Notes: generated by a model not told the origin, from the sequence alone. DNA of 64,000 bases from Voacanga thouarsii (GCA_026120185.1 JANUWF010003376.1:1922001-1986000); one strand, 5' to 3'. Counted from the first letter of the stretch, positions 11,144 to 24,598 are shown. Numbers and translations are program-made.

Positions 11144-13055
11144 TTTTCAAATAACTACACATAAACATCCCATTCAGTGAGGCTTTGATGCACATGCTGA
11201 AATATGTAAAGTTCCTCAAAAGCATACTTGTCAACGAAAAGAAGTTGGAAGAATTATCCGCTGTAATTTTAAATGAAGAATGCTCTGCCATCTTGCAAGA
11301 CCAATAGAATTTTCCATGTAAAGAAAATGATCCAAGGAGTTTCTCTATTCTTTGTCATGTTGGTACTCTTATATTTTGCAATGCATTAGCAGACTTAGCT
11401 GCTAACATTAATTTTTTGTCATACAAAACTTTCAAAAGGCTAGGCCTAGGTGAGCCCAAACCCACTAGGATGAGTATTCAACTTGCAGATAGATCCATTA
11501 AATATCCTAGGGGTGTAGTCGAAGATGTATTGGTTAAAACGGATAGATTCATATTTCCTGTGGATTTTTTTATTCTTAATATGGATAAAGATTCTAAAAT
11601 TCCCTTTATCCTAGATGACCTTTCCTAGCTACTACCAAAGCATCAATTGATGTTTATGGGGAAAGTTGACAGTTAGGGTTTGGGATGAAAAAGTCATTAT
11701 CAAAATCCACAAAAGCATGCAACATCCTATATCTTCTAATGATTATTATTTAAGGATTGATATTCTTGATGAGTCTATATTTGATGTTATGAAGGAACCA
11801 TTTGTTAATTTCTCTATAGACTTGATAGAACAATCAATTGCATATTTGGAGGATTTAAATAAGGGCCGTGAATTGGGAGAATTTGAAGAAATTAAAAAGA
11901 GTAGCTTGGGAAGGATAAAGTCATCCATTGAGGAAACACCAGAATTGGACCTAAAAGACCTCCCTGTGCACTTGGAATATGCATTTTTGGCTAACGGAAG
12001 AAAACTGTCAGTGATCATAGCAAAAGACCTTACTTGTAAACAAAAGACCAAATTGGTAAGTTTATTAGAAAAAAAATAAGGGAGTCATAGTATGGAAGAT
12101 CGCGGATATTAAGAGAATTAGCCCTTTCTTTTGTACTCACAAAATATTATTAGAAGAGGAAGCAAAGCCCGTAGTGTAACCTAACATAGATTGAACCCAC
12201 ATATGAGCAATATGGTAAAAGGTGAGGCGATTAACTCTTATATTCAAGTATCATTTACCACATTTGTACCAAAAAAAGGAGGAATGATGGTGAGCCCAAA
12301 TGAAAAAAATGAGTTGATCCCAATGAGATTGGTAACTGGTTGGAGGGTTTGTATTGACTATAGAAAATTGAATAAGGCAACTAGGAATGACCATTTTCCT
12401 CTCATTTCCATTGATCAAATGTTAGAAAGATTAGCCAGACATAAGTTTTATTGATTTTTAGATGGTTTTTCCAGTTATTTTCAAATTCTCATGGCCTCGA
12501 AAGACTAAGAGAAGACTACTTTTACATGCCTTTTTAGTACTTTTGCATATCGTCATATGCCTTTTGGTCTTTACAATAGTTTAGGAACTTTTCAAATATA
12601 TATGAAGGCTATCTTTGAAGGACTTGTGGGAGACATCATGGAGGCATTTATGGATGATTTCTCAATTTTTTGTGATTCTTTTGACTTGTGTTTAGCCACT
12701 TTAGAAAAGGAGCTTCAAGTGTGTGAAGAGACCAACGTCATGCGTAATTGGGAAAAATGACACTTTCTGATGCAAGAAGATATTGTATTAGGGCACAAGA
12801 TTTCAAGGAAGGGTATTGAGGTTGATAGAGCAAAGATTGAGGCAATCGAGAAATTTCCTCCTCCCACTTCTATGAAGACTTTCGAAGCTTTCTTAGTCAT
12901 GCAGGTTTTTATAGGAGGTTTATCTTGGATTTCTAAAAAATTTCTAAACCTCTTACTTCTCTACTTGAAAAAGATGTTGTTTTTTATTTTGATGATAAAT
13001 GCCTCAATGCTTTTAATGTACATTAAAAGAAATTGATTAACTCTCCTATTTTAAT
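11144..13055 (+). pseudogene. Ty3/gypsy (Athila-type) polyprotein remnant: gag end, protease, reverse transcriptase
   Basis: Homology begins at the LTR-B edge with LHINIPFSEAL and KYVKFLKSI (end of gag). It continues through EECSAILQ, a decayed protease with LADLAAN in place of the usual DLGAS (about 11390), and FKRLGLGEPKPTRMSIQL and PRGVVEDVLVKTDRFIFP (11416-11628). A linker follows (11666-12079), then reverse transcriptase: VTGWRVCIDYRKLNKATR (about 12330-12380), MPFGL near 12557, the catalytic AFMDDFSIF near 12644, and LGHKISRKGIEVDRAKI near 12788-12840. RNase H-proximal SKPLTSLLEKD and SPILI reach the copia-1 insertion at 13055. Stops and frame changes break it throughout. It is separated from its 24599-24627 continuation by two insertions. 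Confidence 0.88.
13051..13055. repeat. Target site duplication of copia-1, left copy (TTAAT)
   Basis: TTAAT immediately precedes the TGTTGGGA start of the left LTR and is repeated exactly at 22481-22485 after the right LTR. A perfect 5-bp duplication shows one clean integration event into the gypsy reverse transcriptase/RNase H region. Confidence 0.9.
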
Positions 13056-14914
13056 TGTTGGGATGCATGCCCCCTTAACTAGGTTTCTGATGTAATTTTA
13101 ATTTGTATTAGTAAAAGTTTTATTCTCATAAATTATTTTTTTTATTACTTTTGTGCACAATTTCGCTAGAAAACCTCTATTGAGTTTAAGTAAATGGTTC
13201 ATGTGAATGGAGGACTTTCACAGTAAGGTATAGATCATGGGTTACTTAACACATAAACTATTATTCTTAACCGAATGATGAGAATGGGAATCTCATCACG
13301 GTAAGGTTATTGTGTTATAAATTCTAAATGTGAAATGATTTACCTTTAGCCAATGAGTAGTTTTTTCATTTCATAACACAGATGTATTTCGAATACGTAA
13401 AACTAGACTCGTAGTATTGGTTTCTAAAAGTACTATATGGTAGAAACCTAGACTACAACTGCTACAGCGTGAACTTATACTTTACAGCTTAAATATGAGT
13501 TGATGGTCTAACGAAGTTAGAAGCGTATGCTTTGATGTACTATAGTTGAGGTTCTATTTTATGACCAATATACTTGTATGTTGGATATATATAACTAGTT
13601 AGTTAAGATAGACTTATATAATATAGCTTCTATGCTATATCGCCTCTTGTGGTTATCCAAATTATTTGAATATTTAGGGCCTTGGGGAATATGACTTGGA
13701 ATTTTCTTTAGGGTAGCTCCCTTAGAAAGTGAAAATATTTCAAGAAGTCGTGGATCATTAGACTAGAAGCCTAAGGATGGTAGATGTCTTTTAGAGAGAG
13801 TTAGTATATTTTTTTTTCCTCTCTAAATGAACGGCGATGTATAGAGGGGTATTTTAGTCATTACACATGTAGGTCAAAGACATTGCTAACATAGGATTGT
13901 CCTTGGGATCAATGTTTTCTTATAGTGATATTAGAAAATATTTAAAATACAAAATATTGCTATTTATTTAGCAGGGGTATTTTGGTCATTTTAGTAGCCA
14001 AGGCAATGTATCTTTTTGGTCCTCAAAATAGCTCGTAAGTCCTAATTACTTTTAGGTTGAGGAAATAGTCTCAGTTAAAGAGGTTTTTTATTTTATTTAT
14101 TATTGGACTGGAATAAAATAAAAAGACGATAGAAATTAAATTAAATTAATTATTTAGTTTAATTGGTTAATTAATTATTCAGGGCCTAAGCCCAGATTGA
14201 ATAATTAGAAAAATTAACCTGGGCCTAAACTAGATAAAAGGCTTGAATAATTATTTTGGTCTATTTGGGCTCATTAATTATTTGTTGGATTTTTTTAGAA
14301 GCCCAAAAAATAAATAATTAATGGTTATTATTTACGAGCTCATTAGGTCTAAGAAAAATAATAAAAATATTTATGGTCCAATAGCCTGGACCAAAGGATT
14401 TTTATCTTTCACTGAACAAAAATGTTTAGGATGAACTAAACATCTTTTGTTGATAACTTCCAGGGTGTTTTGAAAAATTATAACCCTGGTGTTTTTTGTT
14501 ATTAAGAAAAAGTGCTATGTGCTTTCATTCTAGGATATATGGTACATTATTTTCTCTCTTTTTTCTTCTTGTTGTTTTCTTGATTCTACTAATTTAGAGC
14601 AGAGGGTCAAGAGGTTTTGAGACTGTGATTCATTGCATATACTGTTTCACCAACAAAGTTTTAGACGATGGAATATTTTGAGATTCAAAGAGCATGCGTT
14701 CATGCCAAGGAGGAGTAGACGGATAGCCAGTTTTCGAACCCAAAACATCAATAAGTTGCGGAGAGATCCCTGTGGTTCAATCGACGCCTTCAGCACCAAA
14801 GAAATTATCTAAGCACAGAGGTATTGGAAATTTTTTCCCTTCCACTATGTTCTTTGTGAGTTTTTTTTTTTTTTTTTTTTGTGTGCATGGCTTCTTATTT
14901 ATTTTCAATCTTCA
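13056..14914 (+). repeat. copia-1 left (5') LTR
   Basis: It starts TGTTGGGATGCATG and ends ATCTTCA two bases before the primer site. It is about 1.86 kb long and repeated as the right LTR. It carries the transcription start region and should hold the promoter; a long T-run lies near 14860-14880. Confidence 0.9.
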
Positions 14915-14916
14915 AG

Positions 14917-14930
14917 TGATATTAGAGCTA
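14917..14930 (+). promoter_or_regulatory. copia-1 primer binding site (initiator Met tRNA type)
   Basis: TGATATTAGAGCTA is a decayed version of TGGTATCAGAGC, the usual initiator-tRNA primer site of plant Ty1/copia elements. It lies just inside the left LTR. Confidence 0.7.
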
Positions 14931-16708
14931 GAAGCTTTAAATGGCTTAGGAAGCATACATGCTAGTCTAATAAAATAGGCCAAAATAATTGGCTGAAATT
15001 TGTTCCTGAGATCCTTCGCTATTTTGATAGGGGATAGTGCTTTGTGAGGCTCATCATTGAGGTTTAGGAACTCTCTATAATTTTAAATCTTTCCATAGCA
15101 ATCGTGTAAACCCAAGTTTTAAAGGGCATAGGCGATGTTTTTTTTGTTTTGATTAAATCTGAATAAAAAAAATGCCGTATGTTGAAGTCGCTAAGAAGAG
15201 TTGTAGAAGAATTCTGAAGAAAAATCGCAGAAAAAAAAAACCAAAGAAGAAGATGACTGAGCCGAGCCGCCACTTCAACAGTTGAGCTGCGGAGTCGGGT
15301 AGCGGTTCAAACAACCTGCAGCTAAGGTTGGCGCCCAGGCCAAACAGCAAAGCCCGAGCAGCCTCTCGGGTCGGCAATTCTAATAGCATCCTGGGGAGGA
15401 TGCGAAGGATTTGGTCACAATTGTGACTGGATTCTGGGGCGGTTATGCGGGCATCCTACAGTCTTGGGTGTTGGTGGGTCATGGTCCGTGGGCCATGATC
15501 CGATGTGGCGGGTGCACAAGACCAAGAAAAAAAAAATTTCCCTTGTAATTTTTGTGCAATTTCTTTTTCATTTTTAGTCTCATACCAGGTGAAGTTATTA
15601 TTCATTGAATATTTTGCACAAAAAAGAATAGTAAAGGATTTTATGATTAAATAAGACCATTAATTATTTTAATTAATGTATTTAATTATATTCTTACGTT
15701 ATTTAGGTTTAAAAATAGAAAAGTATGAAAATATTTACTATTTTCTAGCGTGCTATTTATGTTAATCCCTATATGCATGTTTTCTCAAAGGCAAATGTTT
15801 TTGAGAATTTTTTGACAAGAAAAAAATATTTTTCTTTAATTAAATGTTTAATTTTCACTTTAAAAAAAAGTTAATCCTTGATTATTTTCTTAAAGGTTTT
15901 TAATCCTTAACATAGAAAATATTTTAGATTTAGAAATTTTTGTAAGTTAAAATGAAAAACCATTTTAATTTATTTTCACAAAGAAAACTTATTTTTGTCA
16001 AATAAAAACTTAAGATCAAAATCTCTAGAAAGTTTTAATGGAAATTTTTGAAATTATTAAGTTTTTAACTTGAATAAAATTAATCCATGGAAAAAATTCT
16101 CAAAGAGTATAAACTTTGACATAGAAAGTTTTATGGGTTTAGATATTTTATTATTGAGTTAAAAGAGAATTTAATGGAAATTTTCAAAGGATATTTTTTT
16201 CGAGAAAACCCTTGTTTTAAAAACTAAGTGGGAGAGGGTGTTCCAATGGCCCTACGGCTTCCACTACGATTCTCATTAAAGATTATGGGTCTCCTCGTAT
16301 CTCCCTGGGAGTGAACCAGTATAGAATGGAGATACCACAAGGATCTAGAACTAATGGAATGATATAATTAATAACTCGGAACATGTACTATGATCAGCTA
16401 GCCCATGTTGGAGGTTATAGTGTGAGATTTGTCCATAGAAAATGAGAAGAAACATCCATTCCCTCGATTGAGTTATCTTTTAGATCATTATCTAGAAGAA
16501 AATTTAATTTGTGGTGGTTAACACACTTAGCTTAGAAAACTGTTAATCTTCCCAAGAAGCCATATCAATTTTCCTAAAAGCTAAATTAATCATGTTAAAG
16601 ATAATAGTGCTGGGGTTAACTATTATCAGTTTAATATGAGGATAAAATGCAAAAAAATATTTTATTTTTCACAAAACTGAGAATTTCTTTTATTTTTAAT
16701 TTTTAGAA
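14931..16708 (+). other. copia-1 untranslated leader
   Basis: This 1.8 kb leader lies between the primer site and gag. A GC-rich block at about 15240-15520 holds short ORFs that look accidental; the remainder is AT-rich. Copia-2 has a leader of the same length with its own GC-rich block, so the long leader is a family trait. Confidence 0.6.
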
Positions 16709-17515
16709 ATGGTTGGTGGAGGTTCTTTCAGTCCCTTAGCCATTATTCTCCATGAGAGTAAGTTAATGGGTTCTAACTATATAGACTGGAAAAGGAACTT
16801 GGACATAATACTCACAGCTGAGAAGTATAAGTATGTCCTCTACGAAACCTGCCCAGTAATCGGGGAGGACTCCACCGATGAGGAGTGAGAGGCTAAAAAG
16901 GCGTGGAAGAAGGCTAATGAAATGGCACGCTACTATATATTAGCATCTATGTCTAATGTGCTTTAGTCCAAACACAAGTACATGGCAACTACATACGATA
17001 TATGCACATCTTTAGTCACGATGTTCGTAGACAAGAGCCGGCCTGCAAGGCAGGAGGCTCTTCAAACGATCATCAAGATGGTTGAGGAAGCATCAGTCGA
17101 GAGCATATACTCAAAATAATTACTGCTTTCAAGGAAGCGGAAGTCTTGGGGGCTGTCATTGACCCGAGAGCCAAGTGAATATGATTCTTGAATTTCTGTT
17201 GGGATCTTTTACTCAGTTCAAGTTAAATTACAAAGTGGACAAATTAAACATGAGTTTAACTAAGTTAATGAAAGAGCTCCAGGTGGCAGAGAAGGTCATG
17301 AAGCCATAGGCAAAGGTTATGATAGCTTCTTCTTCCAAAATTGGGCCCAGGCCAAAAAAGTTCAAGAAGAAGAAAGGTAATGCAGTGCCTTAGCACAAGT
17401 TCCAGCCTAAAGACAAATCCAATGGCAAATGCTTCAAATGTGTAAAGAAGGGACATTGAAAAAAGGAGTTTCCAGATCTTCAAGAAAAAAAAAATCTTAT
17501 AGGTAATGTTTACTA
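16709..17515 (+). pseudogene. copia-1 gag pseudogene
   Basis: The ATG at 16709 opens MVGGGSFSPLAIILHES, followed by NYIDWKRNLDIILTAEKYKY and YETCPVI, the normal start of a plant copia gag (UBN2-type) capsid protein. In-frame TGA (after STDEE, near 16886) and TAG (near 16964) break it, and a frame change lies near 17100. The CCHC zinc knuckle can be read at about 17430-17475 as CFKCVKKGH, but the Trp after His is now a stop and the last Cys is Phe. Gag would form the cytoplasmic virus-like particle; this copy cannot. Confidence 0.85.
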
Positions 17516-18500
17516 TCTAGAGTCTATATCAATGGTTGGATTAACTTCCACTTGGATTGTTGATTCAGGAGCCACTGATCACATCTATAACTCCTTGCAG
17601 GGGTTTAGAAAGAAAAAAAGACTCCAGAAAGGCGAACATAGACTACTTGTGGGAAATAGAGCACAACTATAGGCCCTTACAGTGAGAGAATTGGAACTAG
17701 TTTTTTATTGTAATGGAATAGTTGTATTAAAGGATATTTTATTTATTCCTAGTTTTAGACAGAATTTGGTTTCAGTTGCAAAACTAATAAATCAAGGATA
17801 TTCTGTTTCTTTCCCTTCTGGTATAACTATCACAGAAATGGAGAAGTTTTATGTACTGGGCACATGTATGGAAACCTATTCTTCTCTAATCCTATTAACA
17901 ACCAATTAAACAACGCTCAATTTGAACCTTTAAATAGGAAGAGAAAGACCAATATCAATAACTCATCTCTTTAGTATCTAAGGTTGGGTCACATTAACTC
18001 AACCAGGATTCAGAGATTAATCTATAATGGGCCTTTGGGCTCATTGAGATTAGAAAGTTTTCCTTAGTCTGAATCCTATCTTATGGGAAAAATGACTAAA
18101 AGGTTGTTTACCCAAAAGTCAAATAGGGCTAAGGAAACATTGAGTCTTGTTCATACTAATGTGTGTGGTCTTTTGTCTACACTAGCAAGAGAAGGGTTTG
18201 AATACTTCATCATCTTCACAGATGATTGTATTAGGTATGGTTATGTTTACTTGATGAGATGTAAGTCTGACTCTTTTAATAAATTCAAAGAGTTTAAGGC
18301 TAAAGTAAAGCGTCGGACAGATAAACTAATCAAAACCTTACGATCAGATCATAGTAAAGAGTACCTCCTTGGTGAATTCAATGACTACATAGCACGTCAT
18401 GGGATAATATCCCAGCTTTCTATGCTGGGAACACCCTAACAGAATAGAGTAGTTGAGAGAAGGAACGGGACATTGATAAAATAGTTCGAAGCATAATATC
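17516..18500 (+). pseudogene. copia-1 protease and integrase pseudogene
   Basis: TWIVDSGATDHI near 17551-17586 is the retropepsin active-site motif with the catalytic Asp intact. LVSVAKLINQGYSVSF follows near 17770. The GAG-pre-integrase piece LRLGHINSTRIQRL lies near 17980. The integrase core is at 18083-18439: HTNVCGL replaces the usual first-Asp region (Asn where Asp is typical), followed by FIIFTDDCIRYGYVYLM and LRSDHSKEYL. Stops such as the one after GTP (18437-18439) end the frame. The region has the same length as in copia-2, so decay is by point changes and small indels rather than large deletion. Confidence 0.82.
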
Positions 18501-20595
18501 TCATGCTATTCTTTTAATATCTTTTTAGGGATATACTCTGGAAATAGCAGCATATATTTTGAACTTGGTACCTTCCAAGTCAGTACCTAAAATGCCCAAT
18601 GAGATGTGAACTGGGCATAAACTAAGTCTAAATCATCTCAAGATATAGGGTTGTCCAACTTATATACTGATCAAAAGAGATAAGTTAGAATTAAGATCAT
18701 AATTATGCTATTTTGTTAGGTATCTAAAAGGAACAAATAGTGGTTACTTTTATCATTCTAGGGAGCAAAAAGACTTGTGAGTACTAATGCCAGATACTTG
18801 CAGGATGATGTTCAAAGCACATCCACTAAAGGTTCAACAAGGTTGAAACTTTAGGAGAAGTTATTTTCTAAATCAACTTATTCTAACCCGATTATAGAAC
18901 AAGAAGAGGCACAGCCTCAGGAAAGAACCTATACAAACAGAGTCTCATCATAGTAGGAGAGTATCTAGGGTTCTAAAAATATAGATTGGAGAGGCTTTTG
19001 ACCTAGTCTCTAACCATCAGGAACAAGATCCCACTATACACGAGAAGGTTATTGCTGATGCCGATGCAAACCTATGGCATGAAGTAACGAAAGCCGATAT
19101 TGAGTGTATGTACATCAATCAGGTTTGGGATCTTGTAGCTTCACTTGAAGGGATAAAATCGATTAGGTGTAAGTGGGTATATAAGAGGAAGAGGGGAGTA
19201 GATGGGAAGGTGAAAACCTTCAAAGCTAGATTTATGGCGAAAGGACACACTCAAAACGAAGGTATCGACTATGAGAAAACCCTTTCCCCGGTACCATGCA
19301 TAATTCCATCCATATCCTCCTTACTATCGCATATTATTATGACTATGAGATATGGCAAATGGATGTCAACATGGAATTTCTGAATGGCCATCTTGGTGAA
19401 AACATCTATATATCCCAACTGGTAGGCTTTATTGCTGAAGGGCAGGAACATATGGTTTGTAAGCTTAAGAAATTCATTTATGGACTTAAGCATGCATTCA
19501 GAGTATGGAACATTCATTTTATGAGACTGTAAAGTCCTTTGGTTTCATTCAAAATGAAGATGAACCATGTATGTACAGGAAACACGAAGGCATAAACGTG
19601 ATTTTTCTTGTACTAGATGTGGATAACATTCTACGTATTGGGAACGATGTAGGGACACTGTCATCTACTAATGTTTGGCTATCTAGTCAATTTAGTATGA
19701 AGGACTTGGGAGAAGCTAGTTATATTTTCGGAATCAAGCTTCTTAAAAATAGGAAGCAGAGAATGTTAGGATTATTTCAAGCTATATACATTGACAAGAT
19801 GCTGGCCAAGTTCAACATAGACTCATGTTAGAGAGCATTAATCCCTTGTAGACATGGGTTGTCTTTTTCTTCAAATGACTGTCCAAATTTTTAAAAAGAA
19901 AAAGATAGAATGAGTAGGATTCTCTATGCTTCGACAGTGAGAAGTCTCATGTACGCCATGTTGTGCACTAAGCCAGATATCTGTTTTGTCATAAGCTTAG
20001 TTAGTAGATATCAGCCAAACCCTAGGTAGGTTCATCGACATGCTGTAAAGCATATCCTCAAGTACTTTAAAGGAACAAGAGATTATCTACTATTTTATAA
20101 GGCTGGTGACTTAGTTTTTATAGGATATACAGACTCAGACTTTCAAGCATATAAGAATAAAAGAAAATTCATTAGTGGATATGTCTTCATCTTGTCTGGA
20201 GGGGCTATTTCATGGAGGAGTATTAAGTAATTTTGTATTGCTAACTCAACCATGGAAGCTGAGTATGTGGCAGCTTCGGAAGCATCTAAAAAAGCAGTCT
20301 GGCTCTAGAAGTTCTTTTTAGAACTTGTAGTTGTGCCACAGATAGGCAGGTCGATTGTGATGTATTGTGACAACACCAGCGCGGTCTCACAATCCAAAGA
20401 ACTCATGAACCACAAAAAGAGGAAGCACATTGAGATTTCATTTGGAGACGGGAAGTCATGGTAGAACAAATTACCTCAGAGAACAATCTAGCAAATCTCT
20501 TCACCAAGCTTTTAGTTGAGAGAGTCTTTAGAAGACACTTAGATGCCATTGGGGCACTTATGGACTTACTTAGACTTAGAGTGCAAATGGTAGAT
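18501..20595 (+). pseudogene. copia-1 reverse transcriptase and RNase H pseudogene
   Basis: After a degraded integrase tail, the reverse transcriptase begins near 19020 (EQDPT) and reads INQVWDLV and GIKSIRCKWVYKRKRG (19108-19200), MAKGHTQNEGIDYEKTLSPV (19230-19290), then in other frames QMDVNMEFLNGHL and MVCKLKKFIYGLKHA. The YVDD catalytic box reads DVDN (about 19615-19626), which removes a metal-binding Asp. RNase H follows (GYTDSDFQA near 20125, SGYVF, TMEAEYVA, YCDNTSAVS) to about 20470. The polypurine tract before the right LTR is weak (GCAAATGGTAGAT) compared with copia-2. Confidence 0.85.
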
Positions 20596-22480
20596 TGTTG
20601 GGATATATACCCCCTTAGACTAGGTTTCTAATGTAATTTTAATTTGTATTAATAAAAATTTTATTCTCGGAAACTATTTGTGAATTTTTTATTACTTTTA
20701 TGCGAAAAAGACCCATTGTATTTAAGCAAATAGTTCATGTGAATGGAGGTCTTTCATAGTAATGTATGGACTATAGGTTACTTAATACATAAATTATTGT
20801 TCTTAATCGAATAATGAGAATAGGAACTTTATCACGGGAAGGTTATTTTGTTATGAATTCTAAATGTGGAATGACCTACCTTTAGCTAATAAGTAGTCTT
20901 TTTATTTCATAACACAAGCGCATTTTGAATACGTAGAACTAGATCTGTAGTAGTGGTTTCTAAAAGTATTATATGGTAGAAATCTAGACTACTATCGCTA
21001 CAGCGTGGACTTATACTCTACAGCTTGAGTATGAGTTGGAGGTCTAACGAAGTTGGAAGTGTATGCTTTGATGTACTATAGTTGAGGTTCTATTTTAAGA
21101 CCAATATACTTATATGTTGGGTATATGTAACTAGTTATAGACTTATATAAGATAGCTTCTATTCTATAACACCCCTTGTGGTTGTTCGAATGACCTAAAT
21201 ATTCAGGGCCCTAAAGAAAATAACTTGGATATTTGCTTTAGAGTAACTTCCTTGGAAAGTAGAAATATTCCAAAAAGTTGTCGATTATTGGACTAGAAGC
21301 CTAAGGATGGTAGACGTCTTTTAGAGAGTTTTTAGTACACTTTTTTCCCTCTAAATGAAAAGCAATGTGTAGAGAGGTATTTTAGTCATTACACCTGTAG
21401 ATCGGAGACATTGCTCACGCAGTATTGTCCTTGGGGTCAACGTTTTTTTATTGTAATATTAGAAAATATTTAATGCAAAATATAGCAATTTATATAGTAG
21501 AGGTATTTTAGCCATTTTAGTAGCCAAGATGATGTACCTTTTTTGTTCTCGGAATAACCCGTAAGTCCTAATGAATTTTGGGTTGAGGAAATAGTCTCAA
21601 TTAAAGAGGATTTTATTTTATTTATTATTGAATTATAATAAAATAAAAGGATGAGAGAAATTAAATTAAATTTATTATCTGATTTAATTATTTAATTAAT
21701 TATTCAGGACCTAAGCTCAAATTGAATAATTAGAAAAATTAACCTAGGCCTAAACTAGATAAAAGGCCTGAATAATAATTTTGGTCTATTTGGGTTCATT
21801 AATTATTTATTGGGTTATTTGTATAAATACAAAAAATAATTAATTAATATTTATTATTTATCAGCTCATTTGGTCTAAGGAAAATAATAAAAATATTTAT
21901 GGCCTAATAGTCTAGACCAAAGAGTTTTTTTCATTCATAGAATAGAAGAGTTTAGGATGAGCTAAACATCTTCTGTTGATAACTTCCGGGCATTTTGAAA
22001 AACTATAACCCCTGTGTTTTTTGTTATCAAGAAAAAAGTGTCGTGTGTTTTTATTCTGGGATATACTGTAAACAAAAAACAAGCCTTCAAGCTATCATTA
22101 TTTTCTCTCGTGTTTCTTCTTGTTGTTTTATTGATTCTACTAATTAATAGCAGAGGGTCAAGAGGTTTTGAGACTGTGATTCCATGCCTATATTGTTTCA
22201 CCAACAAAGTTTGAGGCAGTGAAATATTCTAAGATTCAAAGAGCTTGTGCGTTCATGCCAAGGAGGAGTAGACGGATAGTCAATTTCGAACCAGAAGCAT
22301 GAACGAGTCGCGAAGAGATCCTTATAGTTCAGTCGACTCCTTCAGCAATAAAGAAACTATCTAAGCGCAAAGGTATTTAAAAAATTTTCCCTTCTATTGT
22401 GTTCTCTATACATTTTTTTTTTTTTTTTTTTTGCTTCTATTAGTTTGCATGCATAGCTTCTTATTTATTTTCAAGCTTTA
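20596..22480 (+). repeat. copia-1 right (3') LTR
   Basis: It starts TGTTGGGATATATACCC and can be followed against the left LTR throughout. It ends ATTTTCAAGCTTTA, so the terminal CA has become TA. TTAAT follows at 22481. Confidence 0.9.
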
Positions 22481-22493
22481 TTAATTGCACCAA
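22481..22493 (+). pseudogene. 13-bp sliver of the gypsy gene between two insertions
   Basis: TTAATTGCACCAA holds the right TTAAT copy of copia-1 (22481-22485), three bases, and the left ACCAA flank of LTR-C (22489-22493). In frame it reads ATT GCA CCA, continuing SPILI with AP of the gypsy RNase H region. The APDW motif resumes after LTR-C at 24599. Confidence 0.8.
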
Positions 22494-22726
22494 TGATGCA
22501 TAAATTTTGCGTGTATAAAAATCATTAAATTTAAATCTATCCCTTAGTCAAGTTTTAATTAAAATATTAATGCCAAAATACACATACGAGCAGGTATACT
22601 CATTGCAAGTATAGTATAGGGAATTAACAAGTATCGATCCTCAAAGGAACAAGTACACACTAATCACTTTTCATTTATTATTTAACCGACCCAAATAAAG
22701 TGATAAAAAAAATCAAAATCAAAATA

Positions 22727-22759
<33 letters not shown>

Positions 22760-24598
22760 CTCATAAAGAGAAAAATATGTAATTAAATAATTATTCTCAA
22801 AAGCATTACATGAATTATTTAACACTTATCACAATCAATTATTTTCTTGGCATTATGAAGGAATATAAAGTAAAATTCAATCATTTTTTAAGTCATAAAT
22901 CCACTTATATAAACTCTACTTCTTTCCCAATTTATGGAATTACTATCTCTTGATTACATTAGTAGATTTTCCAATAGCACTAAAATAACCAAAAGATGCA
23001 TTAAACTCGATTCCTTATAAATTATCCATATACTCTAGGTGATAATAAACATGAAATTAGCCCATAACCCTATACTCTAGGTGAAATTAACTAATCTTTG
23101 ATTACTTAAGTTCTTTAATTTTAACTTCGTTTCCTAAGTTCATCAAGAAATAACAAATATGTAGAATTGATTAAACTAAACTCAATCTGACTTCGTTTCC
23201 CAAGTCCATTAGATATAAATTTAATTCCATCAACCTATCAAATAAAATCAAGTAATCAAACACCAAGGAAAATAATTAATTAATCAAAGAACTAAATTAA
23301 CTCAAAATCATAAATCCAAGAATAATATCTAAATACAATTAAAGAATTAAAATCATCATTGTTTAAGAAAAAAAAACAAATAAAAGCGATAAATAATCAT
23401 GACAAGCTTTTCAATTTCTAATGAAAACCTCTCCAAGGATCAATGCTCCTTGAGTAATTTCTCTAGAGAAAATATTGGTGATGCACTCTAAAAAATATGT
23501 CTAAGTATCTACATTGTGCACTCTCCTTTTTTCTTTGTAAATAGCATTTATTTATAGACTTACAAATTTCCTAAAAGAATCCTAAGTAAAGAAGAAGTAA
23601 TTTCCTCAAAATCCAAACCCAAAAAGAAGTAGTAATTTCCTAATAAAATTCTAAATAAAAATAAAGGAGGTCCACCGAAAAGAATTGGAAAACAATTGGA
23701 AACTTAGTTTTGTCTTGTTGCACTAAAAAGCAAATGTCTAATGACCAATGATTCATGATTCTCCTGCCCATCTGCCATAGTACACACCTGTCCATCCAAA
23801 TGGTTGTTGGGTCACTCGATCCTTGAGTCTTTCCTTTAATATTTTGAAATTGGCTTCACCTGAGCCATCTACCAGTCTTAAGCCGTTTTCCTTCAGTTGA
23901 GCCGCTTCCCTTTGTACTGAGCCTTGAACAACCGAGTTGCTGCTATTTCCTATAAATTCACCCGAGTCGAGCTATGTGAAGGCTGGATCTGCTGAGCCAC
24001 GTACAAGTTGAAGGCCTTGTGCTTCTTCCTGTCAAGTTGCCAAAGCTTTCTCCTTTCTTTGTTGTCTTCTCGCTGAGTCGCGGCTTAGCCGAGCTGCAGT
24101 TTAGCTTTACACATCCTTCCCAGGATGTCTTACATCCTGGGCATGATACAATTTTGTCCTTCTCCTTTTTTTGATTTGTTTTTTTTTTTTCTTTTCTTTC
24201 TTTGGCCCACGATTTTGTTCTTTTTCTTCTTTTCTGTTTTGTTCTCTTTTATTCTTCATTGAGCCACCGATCGAGTCATGCCTTTGAGCCATTATTTCCT
24301 TCTCCTCTCTTTTAACCAATTTCAATTGCTTCTCTGTTCCATTTATTTTTTCTCTGCTTTCCTCTGTTCTTCCAATATAGGATCAGTGTCAGGTCCATCT
24401 TCTTAGCCTGGTGCTAGGTTTGTACTGATAAAATACACCATTAGCTCCAAATTTCACCTATTTTTACATAAAATTACAAAAAAATATTTTTATAAGTGAA
24501 ATATCGAATAAGAAGGAATATGACTAGTTATTGTATAAAAACTATCTCAAATTAACCTCAAATAACTAGGAAAATAATAATAATTTTAACTGCTATCA
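22494..24598 (-). mobile_element. LTR-C: solo LTR of the LTR-A/B family, reverse orientation
   Basis: On the minus strand it starts TGATAGCAGTTAAAATT at 24598 and ends TTTATGCATCA at 22494. It is flanked by ACCAA on the left and ACCAG on the right, a 5-bp target duplication with one change. No internal retrotransposon sequence or second LTR lies next to it, so it is a solo LTR, the usual product of recombination between two LTRs. It interrupts the gypsy gene exactly between the A-P and D-W codons. It also holds an AT microsatellite (about 22728-22757) and a lysine-rich ORF that I treat as accidental. Confidence 0.88.

Larger units (their letters stand above)
13056..22480 (+). mobile_element. 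copia-1: full-length Ty1/copia LTR retrotransposon
   Basis: A 9.4 kb element has two direct LTRs (13056-14914 and 20596-22480), a Met-tRNA-type primer site, a 1.8 kb leader, then gag, protease, integrase, reverse transcriptase and RNase H in Ty1/copia order. Perfect TTAAT flanks mark its insertion. Coding capacity is lost through many stops and frame shifts, and the reverse transcriptase catalytic motif is mutated. It belongs to the same broad family as copia-2 (gag starts MVGGGSFSPLA versus MVGGSFSPLA), but the two copies are well diverged and the LTR termini have partly decayed. Confidence 0.95.

Noticed and set aside
11746..12051. 101-codon minus-strand ORF
   Set aside because: Shadow of the gypsy linker region on the plus strand.
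24107..24325. Lys-rich minus-strand ORF
   Set aside because: It lies inside solo LTR-C and reflects a TTC/TTT-rich stretch.
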